The translations under genes and the position numbers were made by a program. The notes under the pieces were generated by a model. It was given only the letters and a program-made list of their open reading frames with translations, was not told the origin of the DNA and searched no databases. A DNA stretch of 64,000 nt from Phyllostachys edulis. Lineage: Eukaryota; Streptophyta; Magnoliopsida; Poales; Poaceae. The stretch is taken from NCBI GenBank assembly GCA_036346405.1, contig CM070566.1, positions 49,293,268-49,357,267 on the forward strand. The letters run 5' to 3'. Of the stretch, positions 1-11,914 are shown one piece after another; position 1 is the first letter of the stretch, and each line of letters starts with the position of its first letter.

Positions 1-266
1 CAAGTATATTTATCTTGTATATACACTTACATGACATGAAGAAATTACATGTTTATATGTCAATTTTGTCATTTAAATACTGCTGAAAATTTGCTTTAAC
101 TACACACACACACATATAATTAATTAATTAATTAATTTGTTCAACTAAACCGTCTCTTATATATATATATATATATAGTAATAATTCAACATATAATTAA
201 TATAGTAACTTCACCTCCAAACTTTTTTTTTTCATTTTGAATTTTCATATGGCCAAACAAATGTGG
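1..266. other. AT-rich intergenic flank with simple repeats
   Basis: No gene is visible. The stretch contains a short AC run followed by a tandem ATTA tetranucleotide repeat (about 101-136) and an AT dinucleotide run (about 158-177). It ends next to CACTACTTACAAAAAG at 267, which resembles a CACTA-element end but lacks a matching target duplication. Confidence 0.6.
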
Positions 267-352
267 CACTACTTACAAAAAGATTAAAAAAGTAGAAACC
301 TATAAATAAACAAAGTTTTTCTAGTGGCGGAGGTAGGCTACTATCTCCGTCT

Positions 353-854
353 TCAATACTTCATAGGCGACGGCGTTGGCATTGGACGGTTCTTGATCAT
401 CGTGACGAGGTCTCGAATATCGCCCACCACGACGCTTTTGCTTGAGTGTCTCCAAGACCTCAGACTATTGAACCAAGAAGAATTGAGCCCATAGGCTCTC
501 TTCCCTTGCTTGAGGGGTCTCGGCCTGGTCGACTCAGTCACCTATCGCCTCGATTACGCAGTCCAAGTGACGGCAAGCCTCCTGGAGACATGCAACGTCG
601 TTTTGGAGGACCGCATCGATGACGCGGTAAACTCACCGAAAGTGGGAGATCACCCGAAAGACGCGGCGGAGGAGGATGTCAAGACGGTGGAAGGTGGCCG
701 TTACCTGCTTCGGCAAATTCTCGGCCGGCATAGGAGTGAAGGCACTGTTGAAATAGTGTTATTCCACAGCACGGTTCAACGTACAGCGAGAGGTGTGCTT
801 GTACAGTGCGGCCAAGTAGGCCATCAATGCCAGCGACAAGGAAGAGGCAACCAT
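353..854 (-). pseudogene. degenerate copy of small CACTA-borne gene
   Basis: Read from an ATG at 852-854 on the minus strand, the first ~30 residues (MVASSLSLALMAYLAALYK...) align with the start of the intact 163-residue ORF at 11915-12406 (MAPTSISLSPTLMAFLAMLYK...). A stop follows after about 31 residues. The last ~45 codons, including a YGLN motif, remain open in another frame down to 353. Frameshifts and stops make it a pseudogene. The shared hydrophobic substitutions (F/Y, M/A) suggest an ancestor that was really translated. No domain recognised and no function assigned. Confidence 0.55.
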
Positions 855-1070
855 TTCTGTTTTTTTATAAGTATGTGGGGATGATCATCTTTGATGGTGG
901 ATGATCCTTTTTATAAAACAAGGTATAAATTCGAAGTGTGAGACGAAGAGACGCATCGGGGAGCTGAAGCGGATCGATGCGACGAAGAGACGCATCGGGG
1001 AGCCGAAGCGGATGGCGACGAAGAGACGCATCGATGACGAAGAAACGCATCGGGTTGTAGCGATATTATT

Positions 1071-1340
1071 ACAGACGGTTATAACAAAAAATTGTCTGTG
1101 ATATGTGGTAATATCACAGACGGTTCTTTGTTGAAAACCGTCTGTGATATGTAGAATTATCACAGACGGTTATTAACAAGAACCGTCTGTGATACTTCAC
1201 AGACGGTTTTCAACATGACCATCTGTGATATTACCTCTTCACAGACGGTTTTTAGCGCAGCCAGTAACATACACGGTCTCTAAACCAAAACCGTTTGTGA
1301 TTGCATGTAATACAGACGGTTTTGGTCAACCGTCTGTGAT
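1071..1340. repeat. CACTA subterminal repeat array 1
   Basis: At least nine copies of the 10-12 nt motif CACAGACGGTT or its complement occur in both orientations, many as AACCGTCTGTGA...TCACAGACGG pairs. In CACTA elements such arrays bind the element's own DNA-binding transposition protein. Here the array sits within 35 bp of the terminal repeat, as expected. Confidence 0.8.
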
Positions 1341-1373
1341 GAGGCGTCCAGTATTAGTCTTTCTGTAGTAGTG

Positions 1374-4300
1374 CCTCGTTCCCCTCTAGCCGTTGAGCCC
1401 CTCGCCCAAGCTCGCCGTGGCACGTGGTGCTGGTGAGCTCAACACCCGAGCGCCACCAATCGCCGGTGATGACGTAGCTGCCCATGTTGCACCACCTGGT
1501 GGCTGTGTCAGCTCCACATCACTACCAAATCATCAACACACGCACGTCAGCGTACACGTCAACCCTAGATGTTGTTTTGCGAACTGGGTCCATCATGGAC
1601 CGTTGACCACTTATGGACTTGGTCCATGGACCTTGGGCCCTACCTGTTAGTGGCTCAACCATTTTCCTTTAAGAAAATAAATTCAACCGAAATTCATTTA
1701 TCAATCGATGACATCACGCTGACGCAATAAATCAATTTTCCTTTAGAAAAGTAATTCCAAAAATCTAAAAATTTCAATTTCATCATTTTATGTGATTTTA
1801 ATCTTCTGAGAGCCCGTTCTCCTTCGTCCGAGCTCCGACTCAAGTTATTCAAATTTATAAATTCATCTAAAATCAAGATCTAGCCAACTAAACCAAATTT
1901 CTTAATTTAGAGTTCATTGGAATTTTGTTTGAATTTGGCTCGTTTTCGCGTATAGATTTCAACAACTTCAGACAACCGGATTTCGACGCCGTTTGAGAAC
2001 AACGATTAATCAAGAAAGGCAAGTTACATCCTTTGTTCATATTTGAATCCCAGTATTTCAAATTATTTAAATTCTGTTTAAATTTTTACTGCATGCTTAT
2101 TTATATCCAGTTATTTAAATTCTTGTTTTAAATTTATTGTTATGCCTAAATTGTAACAACCCAAACTTGGGTTTGTATTTCAAATGTATAAAAATGAGTA
2201 GAATTTAAAACTTTTTATGCATCATGTTGTTATTTGAATTTTCTGGATTTTCTTTTGAAAGTTTTGTTGGCTTTGAAAACCTATTGCTTCAATTGACCAG
2301 AAGCATAATCCTTTAAAACTTTTAAAATAAATTTGTGATCATCCTCTAGAAATATTTTTACTAGGTTCTATATCATCTTAGTAACTCCTTTGAAAAATTT
2401 CATAATTTTTAGATTTTATTTGCTAGGTTAAAAGGGCTAGTCAAATCAATTAGATCCTTAGTCAAACCTTAGGGTGGGACCTTGAAAAAATTTTAGAGAA
2501 AAATTCAATGCATGAAAATCTTTGGAAATTTTATACAAGTTTAATCTTAGAGTCAGAAATCTCCTGTAAAAATAGCGGAATTTTTGGAGTTGTGCAACTC
2601 TATCTAAAAATTCCTCAAGGACTTACCTCCTATTTTCTAAAAACCAACCCGCACTGTTCCTTGGACCCGAACCCAAACCTCCCGGTTGAACCCGACCAAC
2701 TTCCCGATCGGACCAGATCCAAAATTGTGCAAAGTAATTTGGACCATTAGATTTGATATCAACCGTCCAGATAAAATGGGCCGTTCGGACCGTCCGAACA
2801 AACGCGCAATCTGGGCCGCTCAATTTTGATCGGATCGTCCAAGCAAGCACACACGTGCACCGTCAGATCTTGATTGGACCGACCTAATCAAGTGGGCCGT
2901 TCGGACCATCCGAATGACACACTCAATCAAGACCATCCATTTCCGATTGGACTGTCAAAATGTTCCAACTCTTGTTTGTTTCGCTGACCGTTGGGCCCCG
3001 AGCGTAGGGACCTTCGTCCACCTCGTGCCCAGGCGCTCCAGCATGGCACCGCGAGCCCTTCGCTGTGTCGCCCACCGTTTCTGACTGCCTCGCCCATGGT
3101 TTTCCGTGGCCAACCACTCCAGTCACATCGCTTGGTCACACCGCACCCAATTCTGCCCGCACGCGCCCATCCCTGCCCGTACAATGTTATGAAGCTTTGT
3201 CGGATTGCCCACGGTTGCTTGAGCTCCACCTCGTTCATATCCACCGCATTGTCTATAAAAGGGCATCCCTGAGCTGCATCTCATCTTTTCCAAGCTTATG
3301 ATCTCACTCACTCCTCCTCTTATCCACTCAATCGAGCTCTAGAGCTCGGAGAGCGGAAACCCTAAAACGGTCATGCGCCATCGCCTCCATTGTCGATGAA
3401 CTGAAGGGTTCCTAGTCATTTCTATCGTGTCACTTTGTGTTCTAGTGCACTAGTATTCTTTCCCTTCACTCAATTCGATCTTTGAATCACAGGAGCTCAT
3501 GAATCGAATCGTCTTCCTCGTCTCTGGCCAGAACCATAGCTCACCGTTGACAGCCCGTCCCCGTCCCCGACCACCTCAACCCCTCCGCATCCTTCCGGTA
3601 TGCACCTGGTAGCACGTAGATGCTTATGCGCGCACTCATTAGCCGAGAACATTGCTCATTTGCGTTGTTACCTTTTGCCGTAGCGGCTCCTCCACTCGTC
3701 ACCACCACGCCACCGCGTTGAGCCACCTCAAGCCACACCGTTGGTGCTGACAAGTGTGCATTAGTGCATAGGTTTCATTTTTGGCACTCATTGGCGTTGT
3801 GAACTATAGGATCCCAACTAGAATACTGCGTACTATGGGTAAAGTTGTACACCTCTATAGAGTGACAAACTATTTGAATAGCCGCGCTCACGGTCATGAG
3901 CATGCTTAGTGCGGCTGGTATGGTGGTAGTTTTGTTTTCCAAACTGTTTTGTCCCAAAAGGTTGGGGTAATGACATGGGGTTTTTCATTTGTTGAGTTAA
4001 CTGCCATTTTTATGGCCTTGTTGCTATGTCTATAGCGGAACTGTCATTTCTATGACTGATTTGCTATTTCTATAGCAGGACTGTCATTTCTATGGTTGAA
4101 CATGAATTTGTTAGTGCCATTTCTCTGGCGGGATATTGATTATATTTTTGCTTACAACCGATTAGGGTTGCGGGTGTTGTTGTTATTTGTTCAGATACTT
4201 TACTTACTGTCCTGTACTTACTTTCTTACTACTGCTCTTTCAAATTTTTGTTACAAATTACTACTTATGATTATTGCAAATAAACCTGGCTTTGAGCAAA

Positions 4301-6235
4301 ATGACTTGTAAGGTAGAGCTATTCATTTGACAGCCTTGCATCTAATATGATTTTTGCGATACACTACAAGTCTTGCTAAGTACATAAGTACTCAATCTTG
4401 CTATTGTTGTTGGTTTAGAATTTGCAGATGAGCCGATACCAAATGACGAGTTCCTTGCACCTAGCACCGAGGGGTTCGATGATGGGTCTACTTAGGTCTT
4501 GTTCCTTGTCGGTTGCCTAAGGGATCAAATGGGCATGCCGCTGGACTTTTGCTACTATTACTATGTCTTTTGCTGCTATTTACTTTTCTTTGATGATTGC
4601 TTTTATTTGGCCAGTCGGCCGTTGTTGTATTAACTATTGTAATAGGTTAAGTAGAATACTCCATTTTGCTTTACTTTAGTATATGATTGTATGGATGTGA
4701 TGCCAAACGTTGTGAATGTGTGTGCTAGCCTTTAATCCTAGGACTAGCATGGTAAACACATAAGATCTTCGGGTATTCCACGCCCAGGGGTCTGAGATAA
4801 ATCCTTTGTAAGGCCAATGTTGATATTGAATCAAACATATTGTCACCCTAGATAAAACCTAGTTGATACGATAGTATGAACTAGGATCATTTGGAAAAAA
4901 TTATGCTTAGTTATGCTTAGACGCAAAAATATTTGATTTGGGGAGTTTTAAGCCAAAAATCAAATATGGTTTAAAAATATATTTTTGGCATTGGTGTGCC
5001 ATAGATATTTACAAATGGTTTGAAAGGCAAAAAATGAAAATTAGTTTGGATTTGGGCGAAATGGATAGTTGGTGGGTGCAGGTTTATGCACAGGCTCAAT
5101 TCGGGAATGGTTGAGGCCTAGGGGTTATTTTGGAAGTCGCCCAAGTCAGTTAAGGACCGGTCTTTGAGCATATTTTGCTACACCCCACCGTACTACCACA
5201 AGTCTAGAATGGGACAGACTAGGCTAAATAATTTGCAACGTTCCATTGTTAGTTGTGCCATTTTGATGTGTGGGTATCGGTTAGACAGTATTCCCACTTG
5301 GCACAAGAGGGGGCTTCCGACAAGTGGATAACCCAATGGAAGTGAAACCTTAGCGGCGCAAGAGGGGGCTTCTGGCGGATGGTTAGTCCAAAGGAAGTGA
5401 AACCTTAGCAGGCATGACTACTTTGGAATGGCGCATTGTAAAGGCCTTGTGATAATCCCTTAGTCGCACACCATCGGAAGTGTGTGAAGCGGATATTAAA
5501 AGTTGATTATCTCTTGTGGGTAAAGTTGTACAACCTTTGTAGAGTGTAAAACTATTCGAATAGCTGTGTCCATGGTCATGGACATGCTAAGCAAAGCCAC
5601 TCAAAGTTAGACTTTGGTTTTGATTTCAAAAGATTTTGACAAATGATTTTGGATAGTTTATCTAATTGGAAAATTGGGCAGTTAGCCATGTGATAGGAGG
5701 GTATCCATCACCATATTTCATATGGAGGTTATCCTACTATAAAACTTGAGAGTTTATAAAAAGAATTATAGTTATAGAATAACTGCTTTGGAACTTAGTA
5801 CAAATATTTAGAGAAAACATTGCTTTACGCAAATTCAACCAATAAGCCTTCCTTTGATAAATCCCTACATGCATTGTAATCTGTTATTGGGTGTAACTTG
5901 TGGAGCACGGTTGTTTGTGCTCACCCTTACTTAATGCAAATAAATTTCAAAGGAGAAGAACTACGCTATCGGTGTGGATTGCAACGACTAGGCTGCTACC
6001 CCCAGTCGATTGCCTGTGGTAGGTTAGTTGGGCTCTACTATTTCTTCATCGTCTTCTGCTGTGTTCTTTATTGTTGGCTTGTAAGCCTCTTTTGTAATAA
6101 ACTCTGATATGTATTAATAAAGTTGTGAGATTTATGGATGTTACCATACTTGTTTACTGTGTGAACTAGCTACTGATCATGGGACTAGTTTAGAAATACA
6201 TAGAGGATTTGGGCGTGTTACTCCCGGGTCCGACA
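1374..6235 (+). mobile_element. long LTR remnant (a0), interrupted by a younger LTR
   Basis: Sequence at 1374-2151 resumes at 4803 after removing the inserted LTR at 2152-4797. Both parts match the neighbouring LTR b (for example TTGTCACCCTAGATAAA near 4840 and 7550, and the shared 3' end GGGTCCGACA at 6226-6235). The 5' end is lost under the CACTA end at 1373, so start and target duplication cannot be checked. It contains no protein domain. The family is probably a Gypsy-type rice LTR of several kb, inferred from length, TG...CA ends and repeated solo copies in this window. Confidence 0.6.
2152..4797 (+). mobile_element. solo LTR (a), 2.65 kb, TSD TAAAT
   Basis: Starts TGTAACAACCC and ends GGGGTCTGAGA, flanked on both sides by TAAAT (2147-2151 and 4798-4802), a perfect 5-bp target duplication. 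The usual terminal CA has decayed to GA. A TATAAAA box lies at 3254-3260 after a GC-rich stretch, the expected place for an LTR promoter. The 3' part carries family motifs shared with the other LTRs here (TTATTTGGCC-CGGCCG, then a short AT-rich tail). No gag or pol, so it is a solo LTR left by recombination between the ends of a full element. Inserted into LTR a0. Confidence 0.8.
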
Positions 6236-9120
6236 CGAGCCACCTTCTTCCCCCCTCTGGTCAATTCACCTTCGGCAGCACCCTTTCGACCATCATGGCA
6301 CCTCGGTCCAATTGCCCTCGCCTGGGGCTTCGCGTGGACCTCCCGAAGACGACCCAAGCTATGCCAAGCCTCCTCTTCCCCTCCGGCGAGCCCTCCATGA
6401 TGACCACCTCACCGCCGTCTCAGCTCTCCGTCGACAGATCGCCTCAAGCTTCTCTGAGCACTACCGTCACTTCGGGTGAGTTTCTCATCACCCCCAGTTG
6501 CTCCTATAGCAAAGAATTAGGCTCTAGTGCCCTATGTCACTCTGGCGCCATGTTCACCCTAGGCTCCAAATCTGGCCACACTACCTCACCTGGAGGTTCA
6601 CGCCATACCGTGGAACCCATTTTTACCCTCGCCTTAGACTGTCGTCCTATTCCTCGCCGGCGATGAGCTTCGCCTCCCTTCAGCAGAGAAGATGATAATG
6701 TAGCATTGTCATTAGATTTAACCACATGTAATTAGTGCATAATAACCTCGCTAGCCATCGCTAATCGGCCGACGATGGGCCTCCTCGTTTATTTAAAGCC
6801 CTTGTCTCGCTGACGTGTGGTCCTTGTCGGCTTTTAAAACCCTTTTAAACCCGGTTAAGTCAGTAGAGCCACTGACAAGTGGGCCCACTTACTATGTGCA
6901 GTGATTAGGTCCCACCCGTGAGCCCCTCAACCGTTTCCTTTTAGAAAATAAATCAATTTTATTTAAAATCCTGTGGGACCTAGCTGTCAGTCTCAGTGAC
7001 CTTTTTCAATAGAAAAAATTAATTCAAAAATTAAATAACTATTTAGTGGACCGTACCTATCAGAGAGAGAATTCCTCTCTCCTCTGGTTATTTTTGGATT
7101 TAATCCAAATTTAAATTTTGGAGAGCCCATTCTCGCTCGTTTTAGCTCCAAATTTAATGAAATTTATTTCTAAAATTTTCTAAATTCAAGATGTATCTGC
7201 TGGCAGTGGTTTTGTTTAATTTTGAGTTCATTTGAATTTTATTTTGTATTTATTTGCTTTGCTCGTTTGTTTGTTCATTTTCCGTTGCGATTGTCCGAGT
7301 AGAGTACGAGGACGTGGAAGAGCCCAGTTTGAGCAAGAGCAAGAATTCCAAGACCCACTCCTTTGGATCCAGCCGAGTCAACATTTGATCATATTGAACC
7401 TACACTTGTGCAAATTTATATTCATTCAAATTATCAAATCGCATGCTTAATTCATTATGCAACTGTATGTCAAACTTCAAGGTAGTTACATGCCAATTTG
7501 ATACGCTAGTATTATTATACCATCCCTTTACATTTGAATCACATGTTCCTTGTCACCCTAGATAAATTATTGACTTTACTAGCTATAGGTCGCACTTAAG
7601 CGTCATGCTAGTTTTGCTTAAGTACTAGGGCATTAATTGCCCTAATCATCATCTTTTAATCATGAAACTTATTTTGGGTAGTCATTGGATGGAAATGACT
7701 GATATATTTGAGATAACTTAGTTTTATGCTTCTCAAAACCCTAACAACTTGTGGTTATCACATCTGGGCGGATGGTATGATGGTTGGTGTGGATGTAGCA
7801 CGAGAAATATTGTTATGTGGTATGAACCGCCCACATGACTTTAAGGACTTAATCCTGTGATGACCTCCCAATGTAAAACAGTACAACCACAAGTCTATCA
7901 TGGTGTCAACTTGGCTAAATAATTTGTATCCACCAATGCGAGTTGCACCATTGGAGTGACCCACGAGTTGTGTCACTAGTTTTAAGCCGTCGTGGACATG
8001 GGTCGTGTCGCTGGTGTAAGCTGCCGTGTGACGCAAGAGGGGGTATGGGTGTGGTGGACGTAACCACCCTCAGATGAAATCTTAGCGGTTGTAACTTACA
8101 TTGGATATGCATTGTAAAGGCTTTGTGATGATCTCCTTGATTCACATGTCAAAGGAAACGTGTGAAACACAACAAGCTGATTACCTCTTGTGGGTAAAGT
8201 GTACAGTCTCTAAGAGTATAAATTGTTCGAACAGTCGTGCCCACGGTCAAGGGCAGGCATGGGAACTTACTCGAGTTAGTTTTTGTTTAAAAACCTTTGC
8301 GGGTGGGATGAAAACTCGGGTGGATGTAGCCCTGATTTTGGATTTTTCTTGGGTGGATGCAACCCAGTGTTGTTAGTTGGGTGGATGTAACCCTAATAAT
8401 CAAAATTAAGCGTATGGTGGATGGAACTATGTAATAGGTGGATGGAACCTACATTGCTATAAATATTGCACACCTTTACTCTCTTTGATAAAATATGGTT
8501 TGGTTAAAATGCTAAGTCATAGGAGTTTCTAATTATTGTAGTGAAAATGTTGCCTTTAGCAAATAAAAGAACCCGAGCTATCCTTGTTAAACCTTGCATG
8601 TATAAGTATTGCATTCTGTGTGTTGGCTCGCGGAGCACTATTGCGTGTGCTCACTCTCGCTCCCCAAATCTCTTAGAGCCCGTCGGCCAAGAGTACTACA
8701 TGTATTACGATGTTCCATGAGCTGATGGCAAAAAAGACAGAGGAGATTAGATTAGGCTCTAGTAGTCTAGGTCTCACCCAGTCTGGCCGGCTAAGTTGGT
8801 GCTTGCGTGCACCAATACTATCCAAGTCTTTGGGTAATATCGGTCGCACATAGGTTACCCTAGTCGCTTGCCTGTGGCGAGATGTACCTTCCCCTTTTGC
8901 TTCCACTTCCGCTTTTCTGTAATGTATCTTTTTGGCCTGATTGACCTTATTGTAAACCTGACCCGATGCTGCGACTGATGTATTGTAATTAATGTATGGT
9001 ACGGTTTACGTCCTGTATGAAATGATTCAGTGATGTATCTGTAAGCACTATCTACTGATCTAGAGAATACTGCAGTTGATTCACAGAGGATTCTTGATTA
9101 GTTAAATCCAGGTCCGACGA
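6236..9120 (+). mobile_element. long LTR (b), 5' truncated or interrupted
   Basis: Begins abruptly where LTR a0 ends and finishes with CCAGGTCCGACGA. The following ACTAT (9121-9125) matches the empty site in the duplicate region (AACTAT near 20335-20340), so this LTR inserted into the PHAS array after that duplication. Its 5' half should lie left of a0, outside the window. It contains a GC-rich early part (6240-6660), AT-rich middle and the same 3' motifs as LTR c. ORFs in it are short and overlap on both strands; I see no real gene. Confidence 0.65.
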
Positions 9121-9278
9121 ACTATGAGTTAGAGTAGGAAGCAAAATTCGTATCACACTCAAAGTCAATTGGTATCACACTCAAACTCAACACTTCTTTC
9201 TTATGTAGTCCGCTCGATATCTCGCTGTTTCGACTTCTTTAGATCAACCTGTTACTTCCAAGTAATTGTAATATAGTA

Positions 9279-9512
9279 CTCCCTCCGTTTTTAAATACAT
9301 GACGTTTGACCAAGCGTGCAGTCAAACTTATATAACTTTGACCATTACTTTTCATATGATTTTGTTAGTAAAAAATTACAAAATTATTATATTATGAAAA
9401 TATTTATCATGACAAATCTAATGATACTATTCAGTCATGATCAATCTAAATAGTTTTTCATATATTATTAGTCAAAGTTAGATATACGTCATGTATTTAA
9501 AAACGGATGGAG
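9279..9512. mobile_element. Stowaway MITE, TSD TA
   Basis: A 234-bp element with CTCCCTCCGTTTTTAAATAC at one end and its near-complement at the other, flanked by TA on each side. The duplicate at 20465 reads ATATAGTAACTAGAA without the element, which proves the boundaries. Long internal self-complementarity gives the hairpin form typical of Stowaway (Tc1/mariner-derived). Confidence 0.92.
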
Positions 9513-9789
9513 TAACTAGAATATACACCGAGTGAATGGCTTCCAAACTGATGTGGTTGTACTTGTTAGTGAGTCTGTAAGCTTTCAGTTTTGACTGTTT
9601 CAGTCTGTTTAGACTTGATCAGATTAGCCGCAACCCTGCAACTGTCTGTTTACGGCAACTATTTTTCGTTACTGTATTGTAGCAGCAAAAATGCACTCCT
9701 ATCTGTCCTAGTAACTTTTGACTTAACGCCAAACCTACTTGTCTGACGCATCTTTTATTCATAGCTTCTTTTCCTCTCCGTATCAACCA

Positions 9790-10390
9790 GTTAGTATAGA
9801 TCTTCATCCACCAGGATGCCAAGACAGAGTGACAGAGAGCTATTAGCAAAGAAGAGAGCTTTGAATTATCTTTATTTTGCATTTTACGTGTCCTGTCCAC
9901 CTATAGTTAACTTTGTTGGGATCCTATACATTTTGCACGGAAGCGCTAATCTGTAATTGATTAGGATTGAGAGGCATCAGGAAAAATACTTCCAAGCGTA
10001 CTGACCTAAACCGTGATAATTTTTTTTCTATAGCAATTTACCTGCGCACACGTCCCATAGGATAAGCCCATATAGCTTATTGTTGCAGCAAATCGGTATC
10101 TTCCAAATGCCAAGGATGTTTTCTCTGTCGAATCTGAAGCCCATTAGGAATCTGTGACCGAGGCTACCATGGCTGCACATATGGCAACTGTAGCGTGTCC
10201 GGCACACTTGACATTGTCCCAGATTAGGTTTCGTACGTATCATCCGTGGATATGATTCCATATAGATAGATTGCTTCCTATTCCTGTCCGATGAGGACGA
10301 CTCGATTCATCTTCGTGTTGTACAAGTCATGAACTCCCTGTACATGTAACTATATATTGTATATATTGTGAAGCAATACAATGAATCAGT
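9790..10390 (+). ncRNA. PHAS-1: putative 21-nt phasiRNA precursor
   Basis: Non-coding locus with leader ATCCACCAGGAT at 9806-9817 and a miR2118-type site at 9962-9983, 145 nt downstream. A weak TATA (TTAGTATAGATC) precedes the leader. The paralogue PHAS-7 keeps all these elements in order (TATATAA at 20749). The locus probably ends near 10380, where an AT-rich TGTAACTATATATTG tail resembles a plant poly(A) region. No ORF is conserved between copies. In grasses, miR2118 cleavage of such RNAs triggers RDR6/DCL4-dependent 21-nt phased small RNAs in premeiotic anthers. Ends are estimates; expression is inferred. Confidence 0.7.
9962..9983 (+). promoter_or_regulatory. miR2118-type target site, PHAS-1
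   Basis: Starts TAGGATTGAGAGG and ends GGCATCAGGAA. It matches the complement of the miR2118 variant with G-A changes at the positions seen here with about one mismatch. Expected cleavage is between 9973 and 9974. Confidence 0.85.
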
Positions 10391-10766
10391 GAGTGCCATT
10401 GCCTATACATCTTTCACTTAGGTTAGGAGGAGCAAAGCATGGTTCTCGGGTTATCTCAATCCTATGTATCGAGACGGACTCTCAAATGGATTTGGATTAC
10501 AACTTTTAAGCTTCATTTTATTCAGAATTTGAGTATTGGTCGCCATGAATGGGCGAGTTTATTCTCTACATCAAGCACTCGCGTGCGCGCGCGCGCACAC
10601 ATCCATTTGGATGCAACAAGCGAACTTGTAGGGAAGGGAAGAAACTGTCTGGTGCGTGTAGCAAGCACTAAGCAATCCAACGTGTCCTTATCTTCTATAC
10701 CCATTTAAATATTTCAATTAGGTTTGTTGCAAGCTTGCGGATGACAGCTAGATCGAGGGTTGAGTA

Positions 10767-11428
10767 TGATGATTCATTTCCTAACCTATTAGAATTTGGA
10801 GATGTGTTCTACAAAAATTCCTATAGGATTCCTACTTTTTGGAGAACTATGTTTACTATATAAAGCCGTGAGCAGTGGCGGATCTAGAAGAAAAACAACC
10901 GGGTGTCCCTTATTCGTCACATGTGTATAGAGTCACTGAGCTTATGTTACGGGGTGCACACCTACGTATACATAGGCTTTAATAAGGTAAAAAAAAATTT
11001 GGACCCGGTATCCTGTGCAGCCCCCTAGTCCTACTTGGATCCGTCCATGGCCGTGAGGGGTGGTTATGGAGAACAAAGACACAACCCAACTCATCCAAAG
11101 TAAGAGGTGCACGAGAGGATTAAATGCTAGGTTATTCTTTAGCACTAGATTCTTATATAGGGCAAGGATCCGAGAATCCTAAAAGGTTCGAGAGGGTTGT
11201 GAGAGAGCGACAATCCCTTGTACTCTTTTAGGGTTATGCTTACGGAATTTGTGGTCGGCTTCGCCAAATCTCTTTCTCATCGTGGTTATTTCGTTGCCGT
11301 TATTTGGTTATCTCTACGGGATTCATCTACTTCATTATTGATATCGTGTATGCTCGTGTCGTATCTCGCAACTCTAATCCGATCTGGGAGCTGCTGCGCA
11401 TAAGAAAGGGAATAAGAGCATATATAAC
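10767..11428 (+). mobile_element. LTR-like insertion inside PHAS-2
   Basis: A segment starting TGATGATTC and ending ATATATAACA separates the conserved leader region from the target site in PHAS-2 and PHAS-8 but not in the other loci. It has an ACTATATAAAG promoter-like box near 10855. It looks like a solo Copia LTR, but the flanking bases (gagta / ttgat) do not form a clear target duplication, so boundaries and class are uncertain. Confidence 0.4.
10873..11049. mobile_element. hAT-type MITE, 8-bp TSD GCCGTGAG
   Basis: A 177-bp element with imperfect terminal repeats (CAGTGGCGGATC / CATGGACGGATC on the other strand) flanked by GCCGTGAG at 10865-10872 and 11050-11057. An 8-bp duplication is the hAT signature. 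PHAS-8 has the uninterrupted site (AAGTCATGAGGGATGG near 21800). Confidence 0.88.
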
Positions 11429-11430
11429 AT

Positions 11431-11452
11431 TGATAATGAGCGGCATCGGGAA
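11431..11452 (+). promoter_or_regulatory. miR2118-type target site, PHAS-2
   Basis: Begins TGATAATGAGC and ends with GGCATCGGGAA, a perfect complement to the first 11 nt of the common miR2118. Mismatches are confined to the 5' half of the site. Expected cleavage 11442|11443. Confidence 0.82.
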
Positions 11453-11561
11453 AGAAATACTGCAGCTGGTCACCATGCATTCCTGCTACAGGTGAGGATG
11501 GTTTTTGCCTATAAGTGGGCTGTATATGTCCAAATTAGTCGATTCAGTTATGCAACCATCT

Positions 11562-11703
11562 ATGAGACAGCGATTGGAACCTTGGATGCCACGCTCTGGA
11601 AAAGAAAAGGGAAAGAGAAAATAAGAGAAACTCTGTGGAAGTTCCAGATACGATCCTAGAGAGTGCCAGAGTGTGGCATCCAAGGTTCCGATCGCTGTCT
11701 CAT
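11562..11703. repeat. 142-nt near-perfect hairpin
   Basis: Arms 11562-11599 and 11666-11703 are inverted repeats of 38 nt with about two mismatches (ATGAGACAGCGATTGGAACC at the left end), separated by a 66-nt purine-rich loop. No target duplication is apparent at the ends. The duplicate block B diverges just upstream and lacks it. It could be a tiny foldback element, or a MIR-type or inverted-repeat small-RNA source. No homology recognised. Confidence 0.7.
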
Positions 11704-11914
11704 GTTCATGATGTATGTATCACATATAATTTGATTATTTCAGAACCACAAGTTCTTCTGCACTGTCACATGGCTTGCACCTGCAATAGTTCGTAGGTCA
11801 TGGGGGTTCTCTTGAGATGTGTTAGTTCGAAACTTCGAATATATGAAGGAGGGGGGTGATCTATTTGTTTTGAGCTTTCTCTTTTGACCGTCGATCTAAT
11901 GGGGGTATGTCAAA

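Larger units (their letters stand above)
340..1373 (-). mobile_element. CACTA-like transposon end (copy 1) with degenerate gene
   Basis: The right edge reads ...TTTCTGTAGTAGTG, the complement of CACTACTACAGAAA, a classic CACTA (En/Spm) terminal inverted repeat. It is preceded by an array of TCACAGACGGTT / AACCGTCTGTGA subterminal motifs. Reading leftwards from that end on the minus strand come a TATA-like TTTATAAAAAG near 910 and a broken small gene. The same arrangement recurs at 11915-12998. I cannot place the other end: CACTACTTACAAAAAG at 267 is the only candidate, but the 3 bp next to it (tgg) do not match those after the right end (cct). Family inferred from termini and subterminal repeats; no transposase is present. 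Confidence 0.7.
9121..11541 (+). repeat. PHAS block duplication, copy A (PHAS-1/PHAS-2)
   Basis: Nearly collinear with 20341-22287. The two copies differ mainly by insertions found only here: a Stowaway MITE at 9279-9512 and a hAT MITE at 10873-11049, each missing at a clean empty site in copy B. Homology ends just after the CCAAATTAGTCG stretch near 11540. The block contains two miR2118-type sites on the + strand. Confidence 0.85.
10601..11560 (+). ncRNA. PHAS-2: putative 21-nt phasiRNA precursor with LTR-like insert
   Basis: Leader ATCCATTTGGAT at 10601-10612, then GCAACAAGCGAA, as in PHAS-3. The miR2118-type site is at 11431-11452. Leader and site are 820 nt apart instead of the usual 75-210 because a segment of about 0.65 kb (about 10767-11428), also present in PHAS-8, was inserted before the block duplicated. 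A CAG|GTGAGG splice donor lies at 11492. Upstream of the leader the usual TATA is replaced by an alternating CG/CA run (10580-10600). Transcript limits are estimates. Confidence 0.65.

Noticed and set aside
267..282. CACTACTTACAAAAAG as the left end of the first CACTA element
   Set aside because: Similar to the terminal repeat, but the flanking 3 bp (tgg versus cct) do not form a target duplication and copy 2 shows no equivalent.
1071..1340. CRISPR-like regularly spaced repeats
   Set aside because: Repeats occur in both orientations, are 10-12 nt with irregular spacing, and sit at a transposon end in plant DNA; they are CACTA subterminal motifs.
10028..10261. Minus-strand ORF of 77 codons conserved at 20982-21215
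   Set aside because: Conserved only because the DNA is a recent duplicate; it lies antisense to the PHAS transcript and has no other homologue in the window.
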